Source of the DNA: JAEWSN01 sp942493335
GTDB taxonomy: Bacteria; Bacillota; Clostridia; DSM-8532
NCBI GenBank assembly: GCA_942493335.1
Contig: OW818693.1
Location: 372,001-436,000 of the forward strand
DNA length: 64,000 bases
Reading direction: 5' to 3'
Positions within the stretch are counted from its first letter, which is position 1. The number at the start of each line of letters is the position of its first letter. Under the pieces are notes generated by a model that was given only the letters and a program-made list of their open reading frames with translations, had not been told where the DNA came from and did not search any database. Both the position numbers and the translations under genes were made by a program. Below are positions 41,643 through 50,460 of the stretch, piece by piece.

Positions 41643-42215
41643 ATGCAGGCATTGAAGGATCGCATCCGCCGGGACGGACGGATTTTACCTGGAGGCATCG
41701 TGAAGGTGGACTCTTTCCTGAACCATCAGCTCGATCCCATGCTGATGAGCGAGATCGGGAACGAATTTCACAGACGGTTCGCCCAGGAAACAGTCACACG
41801 CATTCTCACCATAGAAACGTCCGGTATTGCAGCCGCACTCACCACAGGTCTTGCCTTCGGCGTGCCGGTCGTGTTCGCCAAGAAGCATAAATCCGCCAAT
41901 ATGAGCGGGAATTGTTACACAAGTCGCGTTTATTCCTATACAAAGAAGACGGAGTATGATGTTTCCGTTTCCACCGAATACCTTGGCCCTTCGGACCGGG
42001 TTCTGATCGTGGATGACTTTCTTGCCACAGGCAATGCGCTCAAAGGCCTGATGGACATTCTCCGGCAAAGCGGCGCCCAGCTTGCCGGCATCGGCATCGT
42101 GATAGAGAAATCCTTCCAGAGCGGCGGCCGCGAACTACGGGAGTCCGGGCTTCGCATCGAGTCCCTGGCCCGGATCCGCGCCATTACGGATTCCGATGTC
42201 GAGTTCGAGGACTGA
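41643..42215 (+). CDS. xpt: Xanthine phosphoribosyltransferase
   Basis: A 190-residue XPRT closely following B. subtilis Xpt: MQALKDRIRRDGRILPGGIVKVDSF-type N-terminus, FLNHQLDPMLM, the PRPP-binding motif VLIVDDFLATGNA, and GIGIVIEKSFQ. It converts xanthine and PRPP to XMP for purine salvage. ATG 41643 follows GGGGAAGGG; the frame is open upstream without a ribosome binding site. It is followed by the genes of a BMP-type ABC transporter, so purine base or nucleoside uptake and salvage are probably one operon. Confidence 0.96.
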   Translation: MQALKDRIRRDGRILPGGIVKVDSFLNHQLDPMLMSEIGNEFHRRFAQETVTRILTIETSGIAAALTTGLAFGVPVVFAKKHKSANMSGNCYTSRVYSYTKKTEYDVSVSTEYLGPSDRVLIVDDFLATGNALKGLMDILRQSGAQLAGIGIVIEKSFQSGGRELRESGLRIESLARIRAITDSDVEFED

Positions 42216-42293
42216 TCCATGACCAGGACGGCGTCCATGATCCATCCGGTTCACGGATGTTGGACGACATGCATGATCCCTTCCGATGCGGTA

Positions 42294-42337
42294 CGAAACC
42301 GGGATGTGCCACTCCACAGGGGCTGCTTCCGGTTTCG
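42294..42337 (+). other. 9-bp hairpin between xpt and the BMP gene
   Basis: CGAAACCGG (42294-42302) and CCGGTTTCG (42329-42337) pair perfectly around a 26-nt loop, about 40 nt before the BMP start. No T run follows. It may be an RNA-processing or stability element. Confidence 0.45.
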
Positions 42338-42376
42338 CAGGCATAAAGAGAAAATGAAAATCAGGGGGAGAGAACC

Positions 42377-43513
42377 ATGACAACAACGAAGAGACTCACC
42401 ATGCTGCTTCTGGCTCTCGTAATGACCATCACCGTTGCAGCCTGCGGCGCCACGCCGGCAGGCACCGCGGCATCGGGCGCAGGCTCCGCCGCAAAGGCCG
42501 AAGACATGCTCACCGTCGGCTTCATTTATGTCGGCCCCATCGGGGATGGCGGCTACACCTTCTCGCACAACGAAGGACGTCTTTACGTTGAAAAGGAACT
42601 CGCCGGCAAGGTGAAGACCATTTATCGTGAAAGCGTACCGGAAAATGCGCAGGACATCGAAAAAGCCATGAAGGACATGATCGCCCAGGGTGCGAAGGCC
42701 ATCTTCGCCACCAGTTTCGGCTACATGGACTCCGTTGAGAAGGTTGCCAAGGAATTCCCGGATGTGAAGTTCTTCCATTGCTCCGGGTATAAATCCAACA
42801 CCACAAACTTCGTCAACTATTTCGGCCGTATCGAACAAGCCCGTTATCTGGCCGGCATCGTGGCCGGTCTGAAGACGAAATCCAACAAGTTGGGTTATGT
42901 CGGCGCCTTCTCCATTCCTGAAGTCGTCCGCGGCATCAACGCCTATACGCTCGGTGCACAGTCCGTGAACAAGGACATCACCGTCAGCGTCCGCTGGACC
43001 CATACCTGGTATGACCCGGCCAAGGAAAAGGAAGCAGCCGTCTCCCTTCTGGATGAAGGCTGTGACATCATCGCCCAGCATCAGGACACCACCAGCCCGC
43101 AGATCGCCGCCGAGGAAAAAGGCGCGTTCGCCATCGGCTACAACACCGACAGCCCCACTGCCGCCCCCAAGGCATACATGACCGCTCCCATCTGGAACTG
43201 GGGACCTTACTATGCCTCACAGGTCAAGGCCATCATCGACGGAACCTGGAAGCCTGAGAACTACTGGGGCGGCATGAAGGACGGCGTCGTCGCGCTGGCT
43301 CCTCTGACCGCGCTGGCTCCGCCCGAAGCACAGGCCAAGATCGACGAACTCACCGCCAAGATCAAGGACGGTTCGTTCAATATCTTTGTGGGTCCCATCC
43401 TGGCCCAGGACGGTACCGAGAAGATCGCTGCGGGTTCCGCCGTGGATGACAAGGGACAACTCGAAATGGACTGGTTCGTGAAGGGTGTCGAAGGCACCAT
43501 CGAGAAGGATTGA
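42377..43513 (+). CDS. BMP-family substrate-binding lipoprotein (nucleoside uptake)
   Basis: A 378-residue BMP/Med-type periplasmic-binding-like protein, lipid-anchored outside the membrane. Signal peptide and lipobox MLLLALVMTITVAACG (Cys about residue 23). Family features: VGFIYVGPIGDGGYTFSHNEG, YMDSVEKVAKEFPDVKFFHCSG, YVGAFSIPEVVRGINAYTLGA and DIIAQHQDTTSPQIAAEEKGAFAIGYN. BMP proteins bind nucleosides or related compounds. GGGGGAGAG lies upstream. The downstream genes encode the matching ATPase and two permeases; a hairpin at 43527 separates them and would favour higher expression of this component. Confidence 0.93.
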   Translation: MTTTKRLTMLLLALVMTITVAACGATPAGTAASGAGSAAKAEDMLTVGFIYVGPIGDGGYTFSHNEGRLYVEKELAGKVKTIYRESVPENAQDIEKAMKDMIAQGAKAIFATSFGYMDSVEKVAKEFPDVKFFHCSGYKSNTTNFVNYFGRIEQARYLAGIVAGLKTKSNKLGYVGAFSIPEVVRGINAYTLGAQSVNKDITVSVRWTHTWYDPAKEKEAAVSLLDEGCDIIAQHQDTTSPQIAAEEKGAFAIGYNTDSPTAAPKAYMTAPIWNWGPYYASQVKAIIDGTWKPENYWGGMKDGVVALAPLTALAPPEAQAKIDELTAKIKDGSFNIFVGPILAQDGTEKIAAGSAVDDKGQLEMDWFVKGVEGTIEKD

Positions 43514-43526
43514 TTCCAGCATGATT

Positions 43527-43575
43527 GGGGTGTTCCGTGGAAGCAGATTTCACGGAACACCCCCTTGTTGTTTTT
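43527..43575 (+). terminator. Intercistronic hairpin between the BMP and ATPase genes
   Basis: GGGGTGTTCCGTG (43527-43539) and CACGGAACACCCC (43551-43563) form a perfect 13-bp stem followed by CTTGTTGTTTTT. It is probably a leaky terminator or mRNA-stabilising structure after the binding-protein gene. Confidence 0.8.
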
Positions 43576-43630
43576 CCAGACACCACTCTCATCATTTCCA
43601 GAACCCCTGTCAGTGAAGGAAGTAGGAAAT

Positions 43631-45172
43631 ATGAACGAGACCGATTCCAGAGTCTATGTCCGCATGCGCGGCATCAGCAAACGGTTCGGCGATGTCGTAG
43701 CCAACGACGGCATCGACCTGGAAGTGCGCAGCGGAGAGATCCATGCGCTGCTCGGAGAGAACGGCGCGGGAAAAAGCACGCTGATGAACATGCTTTCCGG
43801 CATATATGCACCGGATGGCGGTTCCGTTCTCATCCACGAAAACCCGGTGCGCTTCGGTTCGCCGCAGGATGCGATCAAGGCGGGCATCGGTATGATTCAT
43901 CAGCACTTCAAGCTGGTCGATGTGCTGTCCGCACAGGACAACATCATCGGCGGACAGAAGGGCGGCTTCTTCCTGAATCGGAAGGCCATCCGGAAGGAAA
44001 TTACCGCACTCATGTCCCGATATGGGCTGGAAATTGATCCGGACAGGCTCGTAGCCGACATGTCCGTCGGTGAGAAGCAAACGCTGGAAATCCTCAAGGT
44101 GCTGTACCGGGGCGCGGACATCCTTATCATGGATGAACCGACGGCCGTACTGACGCCTCAGGAAACCAGAAAGCTGTTCGACATCATCCGACGCATGCGG
44201 GATTCCGGTTGCGCCATCGTCATCATCACGCACAAAATGCAGGAAGTGCTGGAGATCAGCGACAGGGTCACCGTTCTGCGCCAAGGCCGCACGATCCGTA
44301 CGCTCGAGACAGCTTCGACCAACCGCCAGGAACTGACGGATCTCATGGTGGGGCGTTCCGTAAACCTGTCCATCCACCGGCCGGATGTGGAAACATCAGA
44401 CGCTGTTCTCAGCCTGCGCGGAGTCAGCTGTTTCAGCCCGGACAAGCGCAAACTGCTCGATTCCATCACCTTCAGCCTTTTGGGCGGAGAAATCCTCGGT
44501 ATCGCGGGGGTTGCGAACAGCGGGCAGAAAGAGCTCTGCGAAGCCATCGCCGGATTGGTGAAGGTGCAGGAGGGTGAGATCGACATGCGGGGAAACAGTC
44601 TGGTCGGCATGTCGCCCCGCGCCATTACCCGTCTGGGTGTCAGCATGAGCTTCGTGCCCGAGGATCGCCTTGGCATGGGTCTTGTTGCCTCCATGGGCAT
44701 TGTCGACAATATGATGCTGAAAAATTACCGTGACCACGGCCGGTTCTTTCTGAACCGGAAGCCGGCGGCTTCAAGGGCCAACCATATCGTGGCGCAGTTG
44801 GACATCAATACGCCGGGCATCCTTCACCCGGTCAAGAATCTTTCCGGCGGAAACATCCAGAAGGTCCTGCTGGGCCGGGAAATCGCCTCGAACCCGCATG
44901 TCCTGATCACGGCCTATCCGGTTCGCGGGCTGGACATCAACGCATCCCACAACATCTACAACCTGCTCAATGATCAGAAGAAGAACGGGGTGGGCATCCT
45001 GTTCGTCGGCGAGGACCTTGATGTCCTCATGGCCTTCTGCGACCGGATCATGGTCATGCATGCGGGACGCATCACCGGCATCGTTTCGGCCGGCACCGTC
45101 ACGAAGGACCATCTCGGCATGATGATGACCGGCCATTCGCCGGACAGCACGGAGGAGGTGGCCCATGTTTAA
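43631..45172 (+). CDS. Nucleoside-type ABC transporter ATP-binding protein (double NBD)
   Basis: A 513-residue protein with two ABC domains, as in RbsA/NupA-type importers. First domain: Walker A GENGAGKS, signature MSVGEKQTLE and Walker B ILIMDEPTAVLTP. Second domain: degenerate P-loop region GVANSGQKE, signature LSGGNIQKVLLGRE and PVRGLDINASH. Degeneracy of the second site is normal for the family. It energises the permeases encoded next to it. ATG 43631 follows GGAAG; its 3' end overlaps the first permease gene by 8 nt. Confidence 0.94.
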   Translation: MNETDSRVYVRMRGISKRFGDVVANDGIDLEVRSGEIHALLGENGAGKSTLMNMLSGIYAPDGGSVLIHENPVRFGSPQDAIKAGIGMIHQHFKLVDVLSAQDNIIGGQKGGFFLNRKAIRKEITALMSRYGLEIDPDRLVADMSVGEKQTLEILKVLYRGADILIMDEPTAVLTPQETRKLFDIIRRMRDSGCAIVIITHKMQEVLEISDRVTVLRQGRTIRTLETASTNRQELTDLMVGRSVNLSIHRPDVETSDAVLSLRGVSCFSPDKRKLLDSITFSLLGGEILGIAGVANSGQKELCEAIAGLVKVQEGEIDMRGNSLVGMSPRAITRLGVSMSFVPEDRLGMGLVASMGIVDNMMLKNYRDHGRFFLNRKPAASRANHIVAQLDINTPGILHPVKNLSGGNIQKVLLGREIASNPHVLITAYPVRGLDINASHNIYNLLNDQKKNGVGILFVGEDLDVLMAFCDRIMVMHAGRITGIVSAGTVTKDHLGMMMTGHSPDSTEEVAHV

Positions 45173-46229
45173 CCTGTCAAAACGCAACGACATGCCGCTC
45201 CGGCAGTCCATACTCATCCGTGGAACCGGTATCCTGCTGGCACTCGTAACCGTGGGCATCCTGTTCCTCTTTCTCGGGTACAATCCTTTGGAAGTGTTCG
45301 GCTCCATGCTGAAGGGCTCCATCGGTTCCGACTACAATTTCAAGGAAACCATCATCCGCACGATTCCACTTGTCATCACTTCGCTGGGCATCTCCCTGGC
45401 CTTCCGGATGAAGTTCTGGAACATCGGGGCGGAAGGCCAGATCATCATGGGTGCGTTCGCCGCATCCTTTTTCGCCCTTTTCACACCGAATGTGCCGAAG
45501 CCGCTGCTTCTGCCGCTGATGGCGCTTGCTGGCATGCTGGCCGGCGGACTGTGGGCCTTCGTTACAGCAGTGCTGAAGGTTCGTTTCGGCGTGAATGAGA
45601 CCATCATCACGCTCATGATGAACTATGTGGCCCTGCAATGGGTCACTTATCTTCAATACGGCCCGTGGCGCGATCCGAAGGCACTCAATTTTCCGAAGAT
45701 TGCGAATTTCGTGGACAATGCGATCATGCCGAAGATCTTCGGCATCCATGCGGGTTGGCTCATCGCACTTGCCTTGGCGGCCTTTCTTTTCTATTTCATC
45801 CGCCATACCGCATTCGGCTATGAGATCAATGTGGTCGGGGAAAGCAGCAATACCGCACGTTACGCCGGCATGCAGGTTGGGCGCGTGGTACTTGTCACCG
45901 TGTTTCTTTCCGGTGCGCTGTGCGGTCTGGCCGGTATGATCCAGGCTTCCGCCGTCAGTCAGACCCTCACGCGCGACATCGGCGGCGGTGTCGGATATAC
46001 CGCCATCATCACCGCCTGGCTGGCTTCCCTGAGTGCACCGGTCATCGTTGTGGTTTCCTTTTTCTTCGCCATGCTGGTGCAAGGCGGGGACTACATCCAG
46101 ACTGCCTTCAACATTTCCGCCTCCGTTGCGAAAATCCTGCAGGCCGTCATCCTGTTCTTCGTCCTCGGCAGCGAGTTTTTTGTCCAATACCGGATACACC
46201 GTGTAGCCAAGCGGAAGGAGGAGAATTGA
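45165..46229 (+). CDS. Nucleoside-type ABC transporter permease 1
   Basis: A 354-residue membrane protein of the BPD_transp_2 type (NupP/YufP-like) with about 10 helices. Conserved pieces: SLGISLAFRMKFWNIGAEGQIIMGA, VNETIITLMMNYVALQW and GESSNTARYAGMQV (the cytoplasmic coupling loop). GGAGGAGG lies 6 nt before the ATG. It forms the heteromeric channel with the next gene's product. Confidence 0.94.
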   Translation: MFNLSKRNDMPLRQSILIRGTGILLALVTVGILFLFLGYNPLEVFGSMLKGSIGSDYNFKETIIRTIPLVITSLGISLAFRMKFWNIGAEGQIIMGAFAASFFALFTPNVPKPLLLPLMALAGMLAGGLWAFVTAVLKVRFGVNETIITLMMNYVALQWVTYLQYGPWRDPKALNFPKIANFVDNAIMPKIFGIHAGWLIALALAAFLFYFIRHTAFGYEINVVGESSNTARYAGMQVGRVVLVTVFLSGALCGLAGMIQASAVSQTLTRDIGGGVGYTAIITAWLASLSAPVIVVVSFFFAMLVQGGDYIQTAFNISASVAKILQAVILFFVLGSEFFVQYRIHRVAKRKEEN

Positions 46230-46230
46230 G

Positions 46231-47172
46231 ATGGACCTTTCCTTTCTGATTGATCTCTTCACGGCCGCCATACAGGTGGGAACCATCCTGCTGTTCGCCA
46301 CGCTCGGTGAAATCCTGACCGAGAAATCGGGGAACCTCAACCTCGGCGTGGAAGGCATGATGCTCATGGGCGCCGTTATCGGTTTCACGACAAGCCTGGC
46401 GACCTCCAATCCAATTCTTTCCGTCCTGGGTGCGATGCTGGCCGGCGCATTTGGCGCTTTGATTTATGCGTTTCTGACCGTCAGTCTGCGTGCGAACCAG
46501 ACCGTTACCGGTCTGGCGCTGACCATTTTCGGGACCGGATTCGCCTCCTTTCTGGGTCAGAATCTCATGGGGCTGCGGGTTCCCGAAGCTGTCAACAAAT
46601 TTTTCCAGCCTGCTGTCATCCCGCTCTTGTCCGACATTCCGGGCATCGGCCCCATTTTCTTCCGACAGAATGTGTTTGTCTATCTCGGATATGTTCTTTG
46701 CCTGGTGCTTGGCATCTATCTCAACCATACCCGCGCAGGCCTCAATCTGGCCATGGTGGGGGAGAATCCGGCTGCCGCGGACGCAGCAGGCATCTCCGTT
46801 TCCCGGTACAAGTACGTACACACGGTTCTGGGCGGAGCGCTCTGCGGCCTTTCCGGCGCCTACCTCTCCCTGGCCTATATCCCGAACTGGCAGGAAAACG
46901 TGACGGCGGGACGGGGTTGGATTGCGGTTGCATTGGTGATATTCTGCGCGTGGTCGCCCTACCGTGCGCTTTTCAGTGCCTTCCTGTTCGGTTGCCTGGA
47001 TATTCTCGGCGTTCGGCTCCAGAAATTCGACATCCAGATTTCCCAATACTTCTTTGATGCGATTCCATACCTGGCCACCATCCTGATTCTGGTCTTCGCC
47101 GCCATGGGGAAGAAGAAGCGCCGCATCACACCTGCGGCGCTTGGGAACGCCTACTTCAGGGAGGAACGCTGA
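46231..47172 (+). CDS. Nucleoside-type ABC transporter permease 2
   Basis: A 313-residue NupQ/YufQ-like permease with 8-9 helices. Motifs: EKSGNLNLGVEGMMLMGAVIGF, GENPAAADAAGISVSRYKYV (coupling loop) and GRGWIAVALVIFCAWSPYRA. It starts 1 nt after the end of permease 1 and is the last clear transporter gene of the xpt operon. A HAD phosphatase gene follows after 11 nt, with no terminator seen. Confidence 0.94.
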   Translation: MDLSFLIDLFTAAIQVGTILLFATLGEILTEKSGNLNLGVEGMMLMGAVIGFTTSLATSNPILSVLGAMLAGAFGALIYAFLTVSLRANQTVTGLALTIFGTGFASFLGQNLMGLRVPEAVNKFFQPAVIPLLSDIPGIGPIFFRQNVFVYLGYVLCLVLGIYLNHTRAGLNLAMVGENPAAADAAGISVSRYKYVHTVLGGALCGLSGAYLSLAYIPNWQENVTAGRGWIAVALVIFCAWSPYRALFSAFLFGCLDILGVRLQKFDIQISQYFFDAIPYLATILILVFAAMGKKKRRITPAALGNAYFREER

Positions 47173-47183
47173 AGGGCGCAACA

Positions 47184-47954
47184 ATGCTGTGCCTTCATCG
47201 TATGATGAGTATGAGCAGACAGGAGAAAGGCATCATCCATTTACCGAAAGCCATGGTCGTCGATCTCGACGATACCCTCATCACGTACAGTTCGGCAGGA
47301 AATGCGGCATGGCGGGCGGTGTGCACAAGGCATGCCGCTTCAGTGGGATCGGGAACGGATGCGGACCGGCTGTTTCGGGTTCTCGAAGAAACGCGTCATA
47401 CGTTCTGGTCGGATCCGGAACGGCATCGTCGCGGCCGCTTGAATCTGTTGGCCACGCGTCGGGATCTGGTGGCCATGGCGCTGGAATCTCTCGGATGCAC
47501 CGATCGTACCTTGTCGGAGACCCTTGCAGATGATTTCAGCACGCTCCAGTACGAATGGCTGGAATGGTTTCCTGGTGCCGAAAACACATTGGAAATCCTA
47601 AAGCGGGACAGGGTCCGCCTGATTCTGGCAACGAACGGACAAACTGTCCTGCAACGGGCGAAAATCAGAAGATTTCATCTGGAACGCTTCTTTTCGGATT
47701 TCCTGATTGAAGAGGAACTGGGGTATGGGAAACCGGACCCCAGGGTCTATGAAAAGGCCCTTTCCCTGTTCCGCCTGCCTTCCTCGGAAGTCTGGATGGT
47801 GGGCGACAACCTGGCCTGGGATGTAAAAGGCGCCCAGGATGCCGGAATGACAGGCATCTGGGTTGATTTCCGGAATCAGGGTCTCCCGGCGGAGAGCGAC
47901 ATACACCCGAATCGCATCCTGAAATCCTTCTCCTCCCTGTATGGGTCGGATTGA
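47184..47954 (+). CDS. HAD-superfamily hydrolase (YjjG-like, possibly nucleotidase)
   Basis: A 256-residue HAD phosphatase. Motif I is VVDLDDTLI (nucleophile Asp), motif II LATNG, motif III a Lys in EELGYGKPDPRVYEKAL and motif IV MVGDNLAWDVKGAQDAGM. A helical cap of about 90 residues follows motif I. HAD proteins of this type often act on nucleoside monophosphates or sugar phosphates. Its place directly after xpt and a nucleoside transporter suggests a nucleotidase, but this is inference. ATG 47184 has AAGGG upstream; ATGs a few codons on are alternatives. Confidence 0.9.
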   Translation: MLCLHRMMSMSRQEKGIIHLPKAMVVDLDDTLITYSSAGNAAWRAVCTRHAASVGSGTDADRLFRVLEETRHTFWSDPERHRRGRLNLLATRRDLVAMALESLGCTDRTLSETLADDFSTLQYEWLEWFPGAENTLEILKRDRVRLILATNGQTVLQRAKIRRFHLERFFSDFLIEEELGYGKPDPRVYEKALSLFRLPSSEVWMVGDNLAWDVKGAQDAGMTGIWVDFRNQGLPAESDIHPNRILKSFSSLYGSD

Positions 47955-47970
47955 ACAGAGGTATTGCATC

Positions 47971-49116
47971 ATGAGACACGGACAGAATAGAGCGGCAAAC
48001 TTCATGCGAAAGACGGTTCCGATCCTTCTTGCATTCGTGCTGACGGCCTGTGGAAACCAGATTCGGCCAGGCATACTGGAACCTTCGACGAATGCCGTTG
48101 GCAGCAGTCCGGGGACCGACATGACAGCAACGACAGCTGGAATCAGCACCGGCAACGGCATTGATTCATCGGGCGGTCTGAATGACGGGACTGGTCCGAA
48201 TGGCGAGGCTGGATCGGATGACGGGACTGGATCGAATGACGAAGCTGGAACGGATGAGGGAGTGGATTCGGTTGCCGGAATGGGTCTCAGTGGATCCAAT
48301 CCTGAAGCATTGCCTGAAATCTTTCAGCCTGTCGATCGGGGAAGCATTCCTGTCAAGGAAGCGGGCAAACAATATCAAAAACCTGAACAGGCCTATCTGC
48401 GCACCGGAACGGATTATCTGGACTCCGTGGAGATGCACCGCATCCAACCGAATCTGTGGATGCATGTCAGCTATACGGAAAAAGGCGATTCCCTGGAATC
48501 TTCGAATGGTCTTGTGCTGTTCACTGACAGGAGCGCATTGCTGATCGATACGCCGGGCAGCAGCCTGCAGACCTTGAAGCTGCTCAACCTCATCCGTCAA
48601 CAGTTTCAGGTGGAAGTGGACGCTGTCATTCTGACCGGAAGCGAACCCGCCTGCACAGGCGGCATTGCATTGTTCGAAGAGGCGGATATTCCGATCTATG
48701 CACAGTCTTCCGTAGCCGAAGACATTGCGGCATCCGGCCGTAGAATCCCGATGATCTCCCTGACAGGACGCGCGGTTTCCCTCGTCTATGACAAGGAGCA
48801 AGTCGTGCTTGTCCATCCCGGGATCCCGGATCAACTCAGCGGATCCGTCGCCTGGCTGCCCGGAACCGGAACCCTGTATGCCCGTGATCTGCTGTTTCCG
48901 GACGACAGCCGACTACTCGCCACCCTGAACCAGCAGGAACTGCTTCAATGGCATGACTTCCTGGAACGGTGGATGGTTTCACATGACAATACCGTTTTTT
49001 TTGTTCCGAAAAGCGGGGATTGGGGTCCGAAAACGCTATTCGACTTTACCATGGCCCGATTGTCGGACAAACTTCCTGACAGTCTGACGCCTTCCGCCAT
49101 TGATTGGGGTTCCTGA
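47971..49116 (+). CDS. Lipoprotein with class B1 metallo-beta-lactamase-like fold lacking all zinc ligands
   Basis: A 381-residue protein. Signal peptide with lipobox VLTAC, then a Gly/Asp/Glu/Thr/Ser-rich linker of about 80 residues with degenerate repeats. The rest follows B1 beta-lactamases: LWMHVSYTEKGDSLESSNGL, LLIDTPGSSLQT, VDAVILTGSEPACTGGIALF, VAWLPGTGTLYARDLLF and FFVPKSGDWGPKTLFDFT. Aligned by eye with BcII, H116, H118, D120, H196, C221 and H263 become G, E, A, D, D and F, so no metal site remains. Probably a binding or structural protein on the cell surface. AGAGGT lies 8 nt before ATG 47971. Confidence 0.78.
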   Translation: MRHGQNRAANFMRKTVPILLAFVLTACGNQIRPGILEPSTNAVGSSPGTDMTATTAGISTGNGIDSSGGLNDGTGPNGEAGSDDGTGSNDEAGTDEGVDSVAGMGLSGSNPEALPEIFQPVDRGSIPVKEAGKQYQKPEQAYLRTGTDYLDSVEMHRIQPNLWMHVSYTEKGDSLESSNGLVLFTDRSALLIDTPGSSLQTLKLLNLIRQQFQVEVDAVILTGSEPACTGGIALFEEADIPIYAQSSVAEDIAASGRRIPMISLTGRAVSLVYDKEQVVLVHPGIPDQLSGSVAWLPGTGTLYARDLLFPDDSRLLATLNQQELLQWHDFLERWMVSHDNTVFFVPKSGDWGPKTLFDFTMARLSDKLPDSLTPSAIDWGS

Positions 49117-49125
49117 ATACATTCA

Positions 49126-50460
49126 TCAGTCCGGATTGGATAGTTCCCGTTTCATGGCCGCCACCTGCTCCGGTCCCGATACGCGATCGGAGTAGCGTGC
49201 GTCCCCGTACGTCGCACCGACCTGATGCGGGTGCTGCAGACGGCGTTTTGACGGCTGGAAGGAAGCAATGGCCGCCAGGGTCTCCTGCGGCGTACTGGCA
49301 GGTTGATAATCAAATCCATGGCGGATTTCCCGGCGAACAAGATTCCTGTACAACCAGCGGATACGCTCCGCATCTGTTTTCATGGAACCATATCCCGGCT
49401 CCAGATCCATTCGTTCCGACAGCCAGCGCCTGGCTGCCGCAAAGGACGATTCATTCTGTTTCAGCAGGCTTTCCACCTCGTCCACGAAGCCTGGGTCTTC
49501 AGCCGCATGCATCTGGTTCCCCGCAAAGAATTGCCGGATCCAGCCCAGAACAAACTGGATCGTGGGTTTGATCCTAGGAATCAGTTTCTTGATGAGCCGG
49601 TAGACACCCCATCCCAACAAATACAGAAAACCTGCGACGACAAGACCAAGGATGACGTTCTGAAGGATCTCCATCCAGAGCGGCGTCGCGCCGTCCATGG
49701 GAACCATCGTGTCCGGCGATTGTGCGGGAGGAGGTGCCTGGCCCTCTTCCGAGGCGGGATTCAGGAGAGACAGAAGCCAGAGGATGCCCTGGATCAGTTT
49801 GCCGACCAGGCCGAACAATGCGGTGACAAGCCGGCCGAAGAATTCCCAGGCAGCGCCACCAACGGCAAGAAACAGGAAGACAGCAACATAGATCGCGTTT
49901 TTCCGCAGGAGGGTGCCGGGTAGATGAAGCCTTCGTTCCAGAACCGAACCAGCTTCACGGATCTGCTGGCGGTTGACGAGGATGAGGGAGAGAAGGATGC
50001 CGGCAGTTCCCGTGTAGGCCAATACCGGGATCAATGCATGATACTTGCTTGAATGCTGGAAAACCCATGTGACAATCGGATACAGAATGAAGCCAAGAAG
50101 GATGAAACTGGTGAAGACCGGGCCAGGGAAACCCATTTCCACCATATGGACGCCATGCCAGAGGATGAGCCCCAGGATGAAAGGCATGGCAATCCGGAAG
50201 AACAGGTTTGGACTGCTGAGAAATACCAGAGCGTTCCCGAAAAGCAGCCCGGCGATGAGAATCCAGGGTCTGAAACGCTTGGGGAGGAATTCCCGTGCCA
50301 GCATGGCGATCAGGTCGATGACCAGATAGAGGGCGACGAACGCAAACATGGAGTGGATGGCCGACAGGCTGTAAAAAATACAGGTGATCGGAAAGAGAAG
50401 GAGCTGTTCGGCCAATAGAAAAAACCAGAGGCGGATGACGCGGATCAATGCGTTTCCCAT
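49126..50460 (-). CDS. DUF4129-type membrane protein of a MoxR/DUF58 operon
   Basis: A 444-residue protein with about six N-terminal membrane helices (WFFLLAEQLLLFPITCIFY, GLILWHGVHMVEMGF and others), a Pro/Ala-rich linker, another helix (ILGLVVAGFLYLLGWGVYRL) and a cytoplasmic C-terminal domain (YGSMKTDAERIRWLYRNLVRREIRHG... TPQETLAAI) that fits the DUF4129 pattern seen at the end of transglutaminase-like proteins. No transglutaminase Cys-His-Asp core is visible. It is the third gene of the operon, and its ATG shares one base with the stop of the DUF58 gene. Function unknown; envelope-related by context. Confidence 0.75.
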   Translation of the reverse strand: MGNALIRVIRLWFFLLAEQLLLFPITCIFYSLSAIHSMFAFVALYLVIDLIAMLAREFLPKRFRPWILIAGLLFGNALVFLSSPNLFFRIAMPFILGLILWHGVHMVEMGFPGPVFTSFILLGFILYPIVTWVFQHSSKYHALIPVLAYTGTAGILLSLILVNRQQIREAGSVLERRLHLPGTLLRKNAIYVAVFLFLAVGGAAWEFFGRLVTALFGLVGKLIQGILWLLSLLNPASEEGQAPPPAQSPDTMVPMDGATPLWMEILQNVILGLVVAGFLYLLGWGVYRLIKKLIPRIKPTIQFVLGWIRQFFAGNQMHAAEDPGFVDEVESLLKQNESSFAAARRWLSERMDLEPGYGSMKTDAERIRWLYRNLVRREIRHGFDYQPASTPQETLAAIASFQPSKRRLQHPHQVGATYGDARYSDRVSGPEQVAAMKRELSNPD

